A program made the translations under genes and the position numbers. Positions 8,820 through 17,545 of a stretch of DNA of 60,041 nt are shown piece after piece (position 1 is the first letter of the stretch; each line of letters opens with the position of its first letter). Source of the DNA: Lachnospiraceae bacterium (lineage in GTDB: Bacteria > Bacillota > Clostridia > Lachnospirales > Lachnospiraceae); the NCBI GenBank assembly GCA_029225065.1, contig JAQXVT010000011.1, positions 1 to 60,041 on the forward strand. Reading direction: 5' to 3'. Below the pieces are notes generated by a model that was given only the letters and a program-made list of their open reading frames with translations, was not told the origin of the DNA and ran no database searches.

Positions 8820-9188
8820 ATGGCTCGTATTGCTGGTGTAGACTTACCAAGAGAAAAACGTGCAGAAATCGGTTTGACCTATATCTACGGAATCGGTAGA
8901 ACAAGCTCAAACAAGATTCTGGCTGCAGCGAATGTAAATCCGGACACACGTGTCAGAGATTTAACAGATGAGGAAGTTGCGAGAATCCGTGACATCATCG
9001 ATGAGCAGTTTACAGTAGAAGGTGATCTCAGAAGAGAGACAGCCCTCAACATCAAGAGACTGCAGGAGATCGGATGCTACAGAGGTATCCGTCATAGAAA
9101 AGGCCTTCCGGTTCGTGGTCAGAAGACAAAGACCAACGCAAGAACCAGAAAGGGTCCGAAGAGAACTGTAGCGAACAAGAAGAAATAA
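8820..9188 (+). CDS. rpsM: 30S ribosomal protein S13
   Basis: The 122-residue protein starts [26 protein letters not shown] and carries the helix-two-turn-helix region plus the [38 protein letters not shown] tail, which reaches the P site. It is in the 30S head and forms inter-subunit bridges. ATG 8820 follows ATGGAGGAAC. Ninety bases separate it from rpsK. Confidence 0.97.
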   Translation: MARIAGVDLPREKRAEIGLTYIYGIGRTSSNKILAAANVNPDTRVRDLTDEEVARIRDIIDEQFTVEGDLRRETALNIKRLQEIGCYRGIRHRKGLPVRGQKTKTNARTRKGPKRTVANKKK

Positions 9189-9278
9189 TACTGAAGGAGC
9201 GCGAAAGAGCGCATGATTCATCTGCTTTTTGGATAAGCGGATGTCAGACAATTATGAAGAAAGTAGGTTAGTTTAGAT

Positions 9279-9680
9279 ATGGCAGCAGCTAAGAAAGTTA
9301 CCAAAAAAGTGACAAAAAAGCGCGTTAAGAAAAACGTTGAACGCGGACAGGCACATATCCAGTCATCCTTCAATAACACAATCGTTACACTGACGGATGC
9401 ACAGGGAAATGCATTATCATGGGCAAGTGCCGGTGGTCTTGGATTCAGAGGTTCAAGGAAATCTACTCCGTATGCAGCACAGATGGCTGCAGAAACTGCA
9501 ACAAAGGCAGCATTAGTACATGGTCTGAAAACAGTTGACGTATTCGTTAAGGGACCGGGATCAGGAAGAGAAGCAGCAATCCGTGCACTTTCTGCAAATG
9601 GTCTTGAAGTAGTAAGTATCCGCGACGTAACGCCGGTACCGCACAACGGATGCCGTCCGCCAAAACGCAGAAGAGTCTAA
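9279..9680 (+). CDS. rpsK: 30S ribosomal protein S11
   Basis: The 133-residue protein has a lysine-rich N-terminus, then [46 protein letters not shown] and the [18 protein letters not shown] end that defines S11. It lies on the 30S platform near the E site. The start at 9279 has only a weak AAAGTAGG site. Order rpsM-rpsK-rpsD is standard. Confidence 0.97.
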   Translation: MAAAKKVTKKVTKKRVKKNVERGQAHIQSSFNNTIVTLTDAQGNALSWASAGGLGFRGSRKSTPYAAQMAAETATKAALVHGLKTVDVFVKGPGSGREAAIRALSANGLEVVSIRDVTPVPHNGCRPPKRRRV

Positions 9681-9698
9681 TGAGGGAGGTCAAATAAC

Positions 9699-10292
9699 AT
9701 GGCAGTAAATAGAGTTCCGGTCCTGAAGAGATGCAGATCACTTGGTCTTGATCCGATTTATTTAGGAATTGATAAAAAATCCAACAGAGAATTAAAGCGC
9801 GCAAACCGTAAGGTAAGCGAGTATGGCCTTCAGCTTCGTGAAAAGCAGAAAGCAAAATTCATCTACGGCGTACTTGAGAAGCCGTTCCGTAACTACTACA
9901 AGAAAGCTGACAGAATGCAGGGACAGACAGGTGAGAACCTGATGACCATTCTGGAGAGCAGACTGGACAACGTAGTATTCCGTATGGGTCTTGCAAGAAC
10001 AAGAAAAGAGGCTCGTCAGATCGTAGATCACAAGCACGTTCTTGTAAACGGTAAGCAGGTAAACATCCCGTCCTACCTTGTTAAGGCTGGCGATGTAATC
10101 GAAATCAAAGAGAAGTGCAAAGGCTCTCAGAGATACAAAGACATTCTGGAAGTAACCGCAGGAAGACTGGTTCCGGAGTGGGTAGAAGTAGATCAGGAAG
10201 CACTGAAGGGAACTGTAAAAGAACTTCCGAAGAGAGAAGTAATCGATGTTCCGGTTAACGAAGTGCTTATCGTCGAGTTGTATTCTAAGTAA
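9699..10292 (+). CDS. rpsD: 30S ribosomal protein S4
   Basis: The 197-residue protein has the S4 N-terminal region, the [41 protein letters not shown]4 RNA-binding domain (about residues 86-125) and the C-terminal EWVEVD segment. S4 is a primary 16S rRNA binder that starts 30S assembly; in other bacteria it also represses its own synthesis. ATG 9699 follows GAGGGAGG. Confidence 0.97.
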   Translation: MAVNRVPVLKRCRSLGLDPIYLGIDKKSNRELKRANRKVSEYGLQLREKQKAKFIYGVLEKPFRNYYKKADRMQGQTGENLMTILESRLDNVVFRMGLARTRKEARQIVDHKHVLVNGKQVNIPSYLVKAGDVIEIKEKCKGSQRYKDILEVTAGRLVPEWVEVDQEALKGTVKELPKREVIDVPVNEVLIVELYSK

Positions 10293-10341
10293 GCTTAACG
10301 TCACCCTCAACCATAAGCAAACCCAAAGGAGGGCCTGAATA

Positions 10342-11307
10342 GTGTTCGATTTCAACAAACCAAAAATTGAAATTGCAGAAATGTCAGAAGATAAACGCTT
10401 TGGAAGATTTGTAGTTGAACCACTCGAGAGAGGCTATGGCACAACCCTTGGAAATTCCCTGAGAAGAATTATGCTTTCTTCCCTGCCGGGTGCTGCTGTA
10501 AGCCAGGTTAAGATCGAAGGTGTGCTTCATGAGTTCAGCTCTATTCCTGGCGTAAAAGAAGACGTTACAGAAATTATTATGAATATCAAATCGCTGGCGA
10601 TTAAAAACAACAGCGAGACGAACGAGGCAAAGGTTGCTTACATCGAGTTTGAAGGCGAAGGTACCGTAACCGCAGCTGACATTCAGGTGGATCAGGATAT
10701 CGAGATTATGAATCCGGATCAGGTTATTGCACATCTGAACGGCGGCGCTGACAGCAAGCTCTATATGGAGCTTACGATCACCAAGGGACGCGGATACATC
10801 AGCGCAGATAAAGGTAAGACACCGGATATGCCGATCGGCGTGATTGCAGTTGATGCAATTTATACACCGGTAGAGCGTGTCAACCTCACTATTGAGAATA
10901 CCCGTGTAGGTCAGGTTACCGATTATGATAAGCTGACACTGGATGTATACACAAATGCAACACTGGCTCCGGATGAGGCAGTCAGCCTTGCAGCAAAAGT
11001 ATTGAGCGCACACTTAGGTCTCTTCATTGATCTTTCTGAGAATGCAAAGTCTGCAGAAGTCATGATTGAGAAGGAAGACAACGAGAAGGAAAAAGTTCTT
11101 GAGATGAACATCGATGAGCTGGAACTTTCCGTTCGTTCTTTCAACTGTCTGAAACGTGCCGGTATCAATACTGTAGAAGAGCTTTGCAACAGAACTTCTG
11201 AGGATATGATGAAGGTACGTAACCTTGGTCGGAAGTCCCTGGAAGAGGTACTGGGCAAGCTGAAAGAGCTTGGACTTTCACTGAATCCGAGCGATGAACA
11301 GCAGTAA
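10342..11307 (+). CDS. rpoA: RNA polymerase alpha subunit
   Basis: The 321-residue protein has the alpha N-terminal assembly domain ([23 protein letters not shown] near residues 30-55) and the C-terminal DNA-binding domain with [21 protein letters not shown] and [22 protein letters not shown]. It dimerises to nucleate polymerase and reads UP elements. Translation starts with GTG 10342 behind AAAGGAGGG; no ATG fits. A gap with tandem hairpins separates it from rplQ. Confidence 0.97.
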   Translation: MFDFNKPKIEIAEMSEDKRFGRFVVEPLERGYGTTLGNSLRRIMLSSLPGAAVSQVKIEGVLHEFSSIPGVKEDVTEIIMNIKSLAIKNNSETNEAKVAYIEFEGEGTVTAADIQVDQDIEIMNPDQVIAHLNGGADSKLYMELTITKGRGYISADKGKTPDMPIGVIAVDAIYTPVERVNLTIENTRVGQVTDYDKLTLDVYTNATLAPDEAVSLAAKVLSAHLGLFIDLSENAKSAEVMIEKEDNEKEKVLEMNIDELELSVRSFNCLKRAGINTVEELCNRTSEDMMKVRNLGRKSLEEVLGKLKELGLSLNPSDEQQ

Positions 11308-11317
11308 ATAACCGCAC

Positions 11318-11403
11318 CAATCCGCAAGGATTGATGTGTGACCGCACCAATCAATCCTTCAGATTGGTTGGATTATCACCAATCAATCCTTCGGATTGGT
11401 TGG
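11318..11403 (+). repeat. Three tandem related hairpins between rpoA and rplQ
   Basis: CAATCCGCAAGGATTG (11318-11333) is followed by two near-identical 32-base units at 11346 and 11378, each with ACCAATC..TTC.GATTGGT able to form a hairpin. The two units differ by one base in the loop (CAG versus CGG). No T-run follows. They may act as mRNA stabilising or processing structures separating rpoA and rplQ output; they look like a recent local duplication. Confidence 0.7.
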
Positions 11404-11484
11404 ATTACACGAAGGACTTTGACAGCGGCTGGGGAGTAAGACCGAAGAGCATGCCCAGACGTTCCGGAATGGAGGAAATTTAAA

Positions 11485-12021
11485 ATGGCAGGATATAGAA
11501 AACTCAGCAGAACAGCTGATCAGAGAAAGGCTCTGCTCAGAAACCAGGTAACCGCTCTGATCTACAGAGGCAAGATCGTTACAACTGAGCAGAAAGCTAA
11601 GGAAGTTCGTAAAATTGCCGAGGGTCTTATTGCAATGGCAGTAAGAGAGAAAGACAATTTCGACACTGTTACCGTTACTGCAAAGGTTGCACGTAAAGAT
11701 GCTGACGGCAAGAGAGTAAAAGAAGTTGTAGACGGAAAGAAAGTTACCGTATACGATGAAGTTCAGAAGGAAATCAAGAAGGATCAGCCGAGCAGACTGC
11801 ACGCTCGTCGTCAGATGCTGAAAGTGCTGTACCCGGTTACTGAGGTTCCGCAGGCAGCAGCAGGTAAGAAGAAAAATACAAAGCAGATCGATCTGACAGC
11901 AAAGCTGTTTGAGGAGATCGCTCCGAAGTACGCAGACCGCAACGGTGGTTATACAAGAATCGTTAAGATTGGTCAGCGTAAGGGCGATGGAGCTATGGAA
12001 GTAGTTCTTGAGCTGGTTTAA
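11485..12021 (+). CDS. rplQ: 50S ribosomal protein L17, long form
   Basis: The start [20 protein letters not shown] and the C-terminus [25 protein letters not shown] are diagnostic of L17, which lies at the exit side of the 50S subunit. At 178 residues it exceeds the usual 115-130; the extra sequence lies between about residues 50 and 120 ([21 protein letters not shown], and a basic stretch [10 protein letters not shown]). I believe similar long forms occur in Lachnospiraceae, so this is probably a clade-specific insertion, not an error. The gene closes the superoperon ahead of a strong terminator. Confidence 0.96.
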   Translation: MAGYRKLSRTADQRKALLRNQVTALIYRGKIVTTEQKAKEVRKIAEGLIAMAVREKDNFDTVTVTAKVARKDADGKRVKEVVDGKKVTVYDEVQKEIKKDQPSRLHARRQMLKVLYPVTEVPQAAAGKKKNTKQIDLTAKLFEEIAPKYADRNGGYTRIVKIGQRKGDGAMEVVLELV

Positions 12022-12046
12022 TTAATTAAAGACCGAATAAAGTTTA

Positions 12047-12076
12047 CAGGTTCCTGAAAACTCAGGGACCTGTTTT
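12047..12076 (+). terminator. Terminator of the ribosomal superoperon
   Basis: CAGGTTCCTGA (12047-12057) pairs with TCAGGGACCTG (12062-12072) around an AAAAC-type loop, followed by TTTT. It lies 26 bases after the rplQ stop and is the strongest terminator in the first 12 kb. Confidence 0.9.
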
Positions 12077-12134
12077 CTATAGGAAAATAAAAACTGTCCA
12101 ATCTTACATACTACCTGGAGAAAATCCGAGGAGA

Positions 12135-12157
12135 GTCAAAGCGGATACTTGTAAGCC
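12135..12157 (+). repeat. Copy 1 of a dispersed small palindromic repeat
   Basis: GTCAAAGCGGATACTTGTAAGCC, in short AAAGCGGATACTTG, is a divergent copy of the palindromic motif AAAGCGGATATTTGCAATC seen at least eight more times between genes in this window. Confidence 0.5.
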
Positions 12158-12242
12158 CCAAGCACTGTTTATTGTTCTTCGTAACCTCGCAGGGGACTTG
12201 ACTGACTTGGTCAAACTGGGTAGAGCGTCAGGAGGAACACGC

Positions 12243-13031
12243 ATGGAAACAGTACAAGAAAATTGGAAAAAAGCAGCAAGAGAAAAATTAGAAAGATTGT
12301 CGGGCAAAATCAGCTTTTATTATCACTCCTTAGATAGTGATGATTCTGTTGAATATCAGGCAGATCAGCCGTTGATGGCAGCCAGTGTAATTAAACTTTT
12401 TGTAATGACTGAAGCATTCGCCAGAATTGAAGCTGGAACGCTGGATCCGGATGCGATGGTTACGGTAAAACGCGCGGACTGTGTGCCGTCCTGCGGCGCA
12501 CTCAATTACATGCATGACAACGTGCAGGTGACAATCATGGATCTGATTACATTGATGATTATTCTGAGTGACAATACAGCGACAAACGTGATGATTGATC
12601 TGCTTGGCATTGATGAGATCAACGCGCGGATTCGCTCCCTTGGCTTTGAAAAAACGATTTTAAAGCGAAAAATGTTCGATTCAGAAAAGGCGGCGTTGGG
12701 GCTTGAAAATTATATCAGTGCGAAGGAAGTAGGACTTCTTCTGGAAAAAATGTATTGTGGCACATTGATCAGCGAAACAGCAAGCAAAAAAATGATTGAA
12801 ATATTGAAGAATCAGCGGTTAAACCATAAGATTCCATTTTATATCAAACCGATGGGTGGGCCTGCAATCGCACACAAGACCGGGGAGGATGATGGCATCA
12901 CACACGATTGCGGAATTGTATTTGCAGAGCATCCATTTGTGGTATGCTTCTGTGGAAATGAGACTGATGTGACTGCGTATGAGCGGGCGATGGCAGAGAT
13001 TGCAGTGGAGATTTATAAGGCGAATCGCTGA
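12243..13031 (+). CDS. Cytosolic class-A beta-lactamase-fold serine hydrolase
   Basis: The 262-residue protein has the penicillin-recognising fold motifs in order: SVIK (S-x-x-K, nucleophile about residue 48), SDN (about residue 114) and HKTGE (K-T-G, about residue 216). It has no signal peptide or membrane segment, unlike secreted beta-lactamases, and the expected omega-loop ExxLN glutamate is not evident. It may be a peptidase or esterase of the beta-lactamase2 family acting in the cytosol; resistance is unlikely to be its role. ATG 12243 follows AGGAGG; an upstream in-frame ATG at 12198 lacks a site. It stands alone between two terminators. Confidence 0.8.
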   Translation: METVQENWKKAAREKLERLSGKISFYYHSLDSDDSVEYQADQPLMAASVIKLFVMTEAFARIEAGTLDPDAMVTVKRADCVPSCGALNYMHDNVQVTIMDLITLMIILSDNTATNVMIDLLGIDEINARIRSLGFEKTILKRKMFDSEKAALGLENYISAKEVGLLLEKMYCGTLISETASKKMIEILKNQRLNHKIPFYIKPMGGPAIAHKTGEDDGITHDCGIVFAEHPFVVCFCGNETDVTAYERAMAEIAVEIYKANR

Positions 13032-13041
13032 TTTTACCAAA

Positions 13042-13066
13042 GGTGATATTCGCAATCCACTTCGCT
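13042..13066 (-). repeat. Copy 2 of the dispersed small palindromic repeat
   Basis: GGTGATATTCGCAATCCAC followed by TTCGCT, just after the hydrolase stop; compare GTGGATATTTGCAATCCAC of the family. Confidence 0.5.
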
Positions 13067-13093
13067 ATGAGGGAAAAAGACAGAAAAAAATAA

Positions 13094-13134
13094 GGGTGCA
13101 GCAGAAATTAAAAAAGTCTGCTGCACCCTGCTTT
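13094..13134. terminator. Bidirectional terminator between the hydrolase and ubiD
   Basis: GGGTGCAGCAGA (13094-13105) pairs perfectly with TCTGCTGCACCC (13117-13128) around an A-rich loop. CTTTTA follows on + and A-rich sequence precedes it, so it can serve the + hydrolase and the - decarboxylase gene. Confidence 0.85.
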
Positions 13135-13193
13135 TATGGAACAAATAAAATTTTAAAAGCGCCTAAAAAAACGCCTAAAAAAACGCAGGCGTT

Positions 13194-14744
13194 TTACAGC
13201 AGAGATTCCGATACCCATCTGCGTGGATCTACATCCATAAATTTCGCACGTGCAAACCGTTCTTTCTGGTCAAATGGAACGGTACAGTCAAAAATTGCTT
13301 TGCATGCAATTCCACGAGCACGAATGTGAGAGGCATATTCCGGTCCGTTCGACGGGTCAAGCGGATGACACTGCACACCCGGAATCGGAATGAGATCAAT
13401 GTCAGCCTGAAAACGGGTTGTCATTGCCCACATTACATCATTCATATCAAAGCAGTCTACATCCTCATCGACGAGGAATACGTGCTTCAGCTCAGCAAAA
13501 GCAGAAAACGCAAGAAGCGCGGCCTGACGCTGGCGTCCTTCGTCGGACGGAACAGTTTTGCAGAACTGAATGACAGCAATATACTTTCCGCCTCCCGGCG
13601 AAGCACAATAAACATTTTTTACCTTGCCTGGATATGCTTTTTCCAGCATAGCCAGGATACTGGCCTCCGTCGGAATTCCGGCCATTGAGACGTGCTCTTC
13701 GCTTGGCCCGATGCAGGTCTGCATAATCGGATGCTTTCTGGTCGTTACGGCTTTTACTTTGATAATTGGAAGAGAAGGATTTGCCGGTCCGCAGTAGCCC
13801 GGAAATTCCGGCATTGCTTTTCCGGTATTGGAATTTTGATCCTCGCGGACACGAACGTTTGGAAGAATTTCCCCTTCGATCACGTATTCTGCGTTTGCGA
13901 TTGCCCGTTCGTTGATGGTTAAGCACTGGGTCAGTTCGACAGGACGATGGCGGATCGCGCCTGCTGCCTGCAATTCATCGTAGCCAAGCGGTGTTGTCGG
14001 CGGTTCAAAGCAGGAGGCAATCTCAATTGCCGGGTCTACGCCGATGCTGATAGAAATGGGAAGCGGTTTTCCTTTTGCTTCGGCCAGCTCGCGGAAATAG
14101 CCGATATGACGGGCTCCCGGCTGAAGAAAGATGGATAATTCATCACGCGACTGAAGACACATCCGGTGAATTGTGACATCAGATTCACCGGTTTCCGGAT
14201 TGCTGGCATAGCACATACCAAGCGTAATGTAGGGGCCGGCATCTTCTGGTGTATTCGTTGGCGCCGGGATAAGTCGGCGAAGATCGAAGTTTGGGTCAGA
14301 GGCAAGATGGACGACCTCCTGACATTTTGCGCTTTCGTTTGGAATTACGACAGGTGGAATTGGATGTGTGACCGATTCCTTTAAAAGAAAGCCAAGGCGC
14401 TTCGGATCACAGCCAAGAAGGCAGCCGACTCGTTTCCGGCTTGCAAGCAATCCAATGACGACAGGCGCACCAGGATGGCCTTTTACGTTGTGAAAGATCA
14501 TAGCAGGTCCTTCTTTTGTCGGTCGTGCTACCGTTCCGCCTGCACCGACATAACGGTAAACGCCGGCAAGTTCTCCCATCGGATCCGTTTCTGTATCAGA
14601 TTCAACCAGCTGTCCAGGGATTGAGCGCAGCAAATCAAGTGCAGAACGCAGGTCACAGACGGAATTACCGTCTGAAACAGGGGACATAGGTTCAGCAGCT
14701 GTTTGATCGGAATAATCAACTGGCTGTATGTAGGTATGTGGCAT
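13194..14744 (-). CDS. UbiD-family prenyl-FMN decarboxylase, probably hydroxybenzoate/gallate type
   Basis: The 516-residue protein is a full-length UbiD-fold (de)carboxylase that would use prenylated FMN and a metal. Recognisable parts are the N-terminal HNVKGHPGAPVVIGLLASRKRV region, the TIHRMCLQ and PISISIGVDPAIEIASCFEPP segments, and NANTGKAMPEFPGY-like QNSNTGKAMPEFPGYCGP near residue 305 before the dimerisation domain. Neighbouring tannase and UbiX-LpdD genes resemble the lpdB/lpdC/lpdD-tan set of lactobacilli, which makes pyrogallol from gallate; gallate or protocatechuate is therefore the best guess for substrate. ATG 14744 follows AAAGGAGG. It is divergent from the LysR gene. Confidence 0.85.
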   Translation of the reverse strand: MPHTYIQPVDYSDQTAAEPMSPVSDGNSVCDLRSALDLLRSIPGQLVESDTETDPMGELAGVYRYVGAGGTVARPTKEGPAMIFHNVKGHPGAPVVIGLLASRKRVGCLLGCDPKRLGFLLKESVTHPIPPVVIPNESAKCQEVVHLASDPNFDLRRLIPAPTNTPEDAGPYITLGMCYASNPETGESDVTIHRMCLQSRDELSIFLQPGARHIGYFRELAEAKGKPLPISISIGVDPAIEIASCFEPPTTPLGYDELQAAGAIRHRPVELTQCLTINERAIANAEYVIEGEILPNVRVREDQNSNTGKAMPEFPGYCGPANPSLPIIKVKAVTTRKHPIMQTCIGPSEEHVSMAGIPTEASILAMLEKAYPGKVKNVYCASPGGGKYIAVIQFCKTVPSDEGRQRQAALLAFSAFAELKHVFLVDEDVDCFDMNDVMWAMTTRFQADIDLIPIPGVQCHPLDPSNGPEYASHIRARGIACKAIFDCTVPFDQKERFARAKFMDVDPRRWVSESLL

Positions 14745-15026
14745 GAAAATCCTCCTTTGTTAGATAAATTGATGAGTGTTATGGATTAAAGTGGATATTT
14801 GCAAGCTATGTTGCTGATTGCAGGATCATAAGGAATCCTCTCACAAGAGGACAATTCATAAAAATTGTGGATAACAATATTTTAGCGTAAGAAAAATGTG
14901 TAAGCAATTCGGATTCTGTGTTATACTATTCTTAATTGGAATATATAATCTGGAAAAGCTGCAGAAAAATATACAAACAGGTGAAATGGAAGGGGATTGT
15001 AACGCGAGAGCGAATGGGAGGAATCA
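14745..15026. promoter_or_regulatory. Divergent control region of ubiD and the LysR gene
   Basis: It holds GGATCATAAGGAATCC (14823-14838), an inverted repeat GGAT-N8-ATCC that also contains CATAAGGAAT, close to half of the ATTCCATTATGGAAT box ahead of ubiX. For the + gene, an extended -10 TGTTATACT (TATACT at 14922-14927) is visible with a poor -35. For the - gene, TTGCAA and TAACAC 17 bases apart lie within the small palindromic repeat at 14786-14806. Autoregulation by the LysR protein is expected for this layout. Confidence 0.5.
14786..14806 (+). repeat. Copy 3 of the dispersed small palindromic repeat
   Basis: ATTAAAGTGGATATTTGCAAG lies between ubiD and the LysR gene; it matches the family core AAAGYGGATATTTGCAA. 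Confidence 0.55.
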
Positions 15027-16130
15027 ATGGAGCTTAGACGACTGGAATTTCTGCTGGATTTGGCAGAGACAGAGAATTATTCGGAGACGGCAGAGCGAAT
15101 GTTTACGACACAGGGAAATGTGTCAAAGCAGATACTCGCGTTGGAAAAAGAACTGGAGACCGAGCTGATTGATCGTTCACATCGGAAAATCAGGCTGACA
15201 CCAGCAGCAAAGAGAATTCTGCCGCATGTGAAAAATCTGCTGGAGGAAGAAAGAAAAATGAAAACGGTACTGGAAGAGTTGAGAACGGAGCATGAACAGA
15301 TCCTTCGAATTCAGGCGATTCCGGTGTTTGCACAGTACCATGTGCCAGAGCTGCTGGCACGCTTCAAGGCGCAGTATCCGCAGATAAAAGTACAGATTAC
15401 AGAGACAGAGAAAAAACAGCTGGAAAAAAATCTGGAAGAGGGCAGCTGCGATGTGATTTATACACGTGAGATACTCGCAGAGGAAAAAAAGCAGGATGGC
15501 GCTGTCACGAAAGTAGATGGCTTGTTGGCGGAAATAGCTGGAATGCAGGAAAAAGAAATAAGAGAAAGCGAAAGCAGAAACCGGGAAAGCGGAACCCAGG
15601 AAAGCAGAAACCTGGAAAGCAGAAATCGGGAAAGCGGAATCCAGGAAAGCGGCGAGCAGGTATGCAGCACAAAAGATCGCTATGAAAAGGTGACTGCTGC
15701 GTTGGATCGATTTGCAGCGGTGTTGCCAAAGGGCGATCCACTTGCAGGCAGAAAAAAGATTTCGTTGTCAGAGCTGAGCGACCGGTCATTCCTGCTGCTG
15801 GATGAGAAGACGGAACTTTTTTCTCAGGCACAAAGGCTGTGTCGTTGCGCCGGATTTGAGCCTCGTGTGGCATATCAGGGGGTGCGTATTGACACAATTC
15901 TGGCAATGACGGCGAGTGGCCTTGGAGTCTCGCTTTTGATGGAGCAGACGATTCCGGAGAAGAATAATCGAAACATTGTGACGGTTGCCCTGGAAGAAAC
16001 GTGTGAAAGCCGTTTGCTTTTTGTGCGGAAAAAGAGCAGGAAAACAGCGCCTGCTGTAAATGCTTTTTGGGAATTTCTAAAAAAAGAGGATATTTGCAGC
16101 TTATACAGAGACGCTGTGGTGATGAAATAG
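15027..16130 (+). CDS. LysR-family transcriptional regulator with a repeat insertion
   Basis: The 367-residue protein has the LysR winged helix-turn-helix at residues 1-60 (MELRRLEFLLDLAETENYSE, TQGNVSKQILALEKEL) and a LysR-type effector domain from about residue 90. It is longer than the usual 290-310 because of a low-complexity stretch at about residues 178-210 (repeated ESRNRESG and ESGIQESG units), encoded by tandem repeats at about 15558-15656 inside the effector domain. Its position between ubiD (divergent) and ubiX-lpdD/tannase parallels TanR of tannin-degrading lactobacilli, so it probably senses a phenolic acid. ATG 15027 follows GGGAGG. Confidence 0.85.
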   Translation: MELRRLEFLLDLAETENYSETAERMFTTQGNVSKQILALEKELETELIDRSHRKIRLTPAAKRILPHVKNLLEEERKMKTVLEELRTEHEQILRIQAIPVFAQYHVPELLARFKAQYPQIKVQITETEKKQLEKNLEEGSCDVIYTREILAEEKKQDGAVTKVDGLLAEIAGMQEKEIRESESRNRESGTQESRNLESRNRESGIQESGEQVCSTKDRYEKVTAALDRFAAVLPKGDPLAGRKKISLSELSDRSFLLLDEKTELFSQAQRLCRCAGFEPRVAYQGVRIDTILAMTASGLGVSLLMEQTIPEKNNRNIVTVALEETCESRLLFVRKKSRKTAPAVNAFWEFLKKEDICSLYRDAVVMK

Positions 16131-16137
16131 AAAAATA

Positions 16138-16242
16138 ATTCCATTATGGAATAGAATATATCGCAAACGGAATTGCATTCCCAAAGGTCTGTCGATATAC
16201 TGAAGACAGAGGCAAAAGGCGTTTTGACCTTTTGCCTTTTTC
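16138..16242 (+). promoter_or_regulatory. LysR-type box, promoter and immediate attenuator ahead of ubiX-lpdD
   Basis: ATTCCATTATGGAAT (16138-16152) is a perfect ATTCC-N5-GGAAT palindrome of T-N11-A type. Downstream, TTGCAT (16173-16178) and TATACT (16196-16201) are 17 bases apart, giving a start near 16208 and placing the box at about -63, where LysR activators bind. The hairpin GGCAAAAGG (16211-16219)/CCTTTTGCC (16228-16236) with a T-run follows immediately and ends seven bases before the ribosome binding site. It terminates the LysR transcript and may also attenuate the new one. Confidence 0.75.
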
Positions 16243-16258
16243 TATAGGAGGAAGAAGA

Positions 16259-17440
16259 ATGCGGATCATTGTGGCGGTGACAGGGGCGACCGGGGTACAG
16301 ATGAGCGGAACACTGCTCAGGGCGCTCAGACAGCAGGAAAATTGTGAGATTCATCTGATCGTGAGCGAAGGTGCAAAGCTGACCTGGCGGTTGGAGTGCG
16401 AGCAGGAGCTGATAACGCTGTATGATCTTGCAGATTATGTTTATGAAGAGCATGACCTTGCGGCGGTGATTGCGAGCGGATCGTTTGTGACTGATGGAAT
16501 GATCATCATTCCGTGCAGTATGAAGACACTGGCGGGAATTGTTTCGGGTTACGCAGAAAATTTAGTTCAGCGTGCTGCCGATGTCTGTCTCAAGGAGGGC
16601 CGAAAGGTTGTCCTTGTACCGAGGGAAATGCCGCTTGGGAAGGTTCATTTAAAAAATCTGAAAAAGGCAGCCGGACTTGGCTGCGCAATCGTTCCGCCGA
16701 TGCTTACCTTTTACAATGGTGCCCAGACGCTGCAGGAACAGGTTGACCATGTAGTTGGAAAGGTATTGCTGCAGTTTCATATAGAATACAAGAGGTTTGT
16801 GCCATGGACAGGAGAGAGAATAGTACAAAATGGGCGGGAGAATATAGATCGAGAACCATTGACAGATTTCGAACAGAATATGTCGCAGACAGACAACGAA
16901 CATCAATACGATGCGGTGAATCGTTCAATGATAGATGGAAGATCTGAAAAGAAACTATCCGTAAATGAAAAGCAAACAGATACAGTATCGATAAAACCGG
17001 ATATAGCAGAGAATACATCAAGACAAAAAGAACGGAAGATTGAGACTGATCCGATAAAAACATCGATATATATAAGCGTGAAACTCTCGTTCAGTTCACT
17101 CAGTTTTCAGGCACAGCAAATCGGGGAGGATCTCCAGATTCTGCTGTGGGGAGGAAGCACCCCTCATATCGGGTCTGTGGTATTGACAACACCGCGACCG
17201 TCGCTTATGGGAGATGGAAAAATGAGCAGCACGTCTTCTGTGATCAATCGAAGCGGGCACAAGGATGAGCAGTTATGCCGGGCCGTCGCGGAACAGGTGA
17301 CTGCGGCGACCGGAAGAGCGGTTGTCTGCAGCGGTGGATTTCATGTGGATGGAATTGAGAAAATCCAGATTCAGGAAGTGCAGGAGGCCGTGCAGCGGGC
17401 CACGCAGGAATTAATTGAAAAATTATTGTTACAATACTGA
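16259..17440 (+). CDS. Fusion of UbiX flavin prenyltransferase and LpdD-like prenyl-flavin chaperone
   Basis: The 393-residue product joins two proteins that are usually separate. Residues 1-180 are UbiX: RIIVAVTGATGVQMSGTLLRAL, IIIPCSMKTLAGIVSGYAENLVQRAADVCLKEGRKVVLVPREMPL, and PPMLTFYNG. UbiX prenylates FMN to the UbiD cofactor. Residues about 270-393 match LpdD: WGGSTPHIGSVVLTTPRPSL, TSSVINRSGHKDEQL, VVCSGGFHVDGI. Between them lies an 85-residue charged low-complexity linker. LpdD is needed for gallate decarboxylase function in lactobacilli. ATG 16259 follows TAGGAGGAAG; nine extra in-frame codons upstream fall in the terminator. Confidence 0.88.
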   Translation: MRIIVAVTGATGVQMSGTLLRALRQQENCEIHLIVSEGAKLTWRLECEQELITLYDLADYVYEEHDLAAVIASGSFVTDGMIIIPCSMKTLAGIVSGYAENLVQRAADVCLKEGRKVVLVPREMPLGKVHLKNLKKAAGLGCAIVPPMLTFYNGAQTLQEQVDHVVGKVLLQFHIEYKRFVPWTGERIVQNGRENIDREPLTDFEQNMSQTDNEHQYDAVNRSMIDGRSEKKLSVNEKQTDTVSIKPDIAENTSRQKERKIETDPIKTSIYISVKLSFSSLSFQAQQIGEDLQILLWGGSTPHIGSVVLTTPRPSLMGDGKMSSTSSVINRSGHKDEQLCRAVAEQVTAATGRAVVCSGGFHVDGIEKIQIQEVQEAVQRATQELIEKLLLQY

Positions 17441-17545
17441 AATAAGAGCTTTGTAATCAATCGCATGACAGTGGTAAAAAGGTGAGAAAAAGAGAGTTTA
17501 ATAGAGAGAATAAAACAAAAGCAGAATAAGAATAAAGCGAAAAGC

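Noticed and set aside
13326-14719. Several + and - frames of 60-144 codons within the UbiD gene
   Set aside because: They overlap a full-length conserved enzyme, lack ribosome binding sites and resemble no protein.
15558-15656. Reading the LysR repeat insertion as a sequencing artefact
   Set aside because: The frame is kept on both sides and the repeats are imperfect, which artefacts rarely produce.
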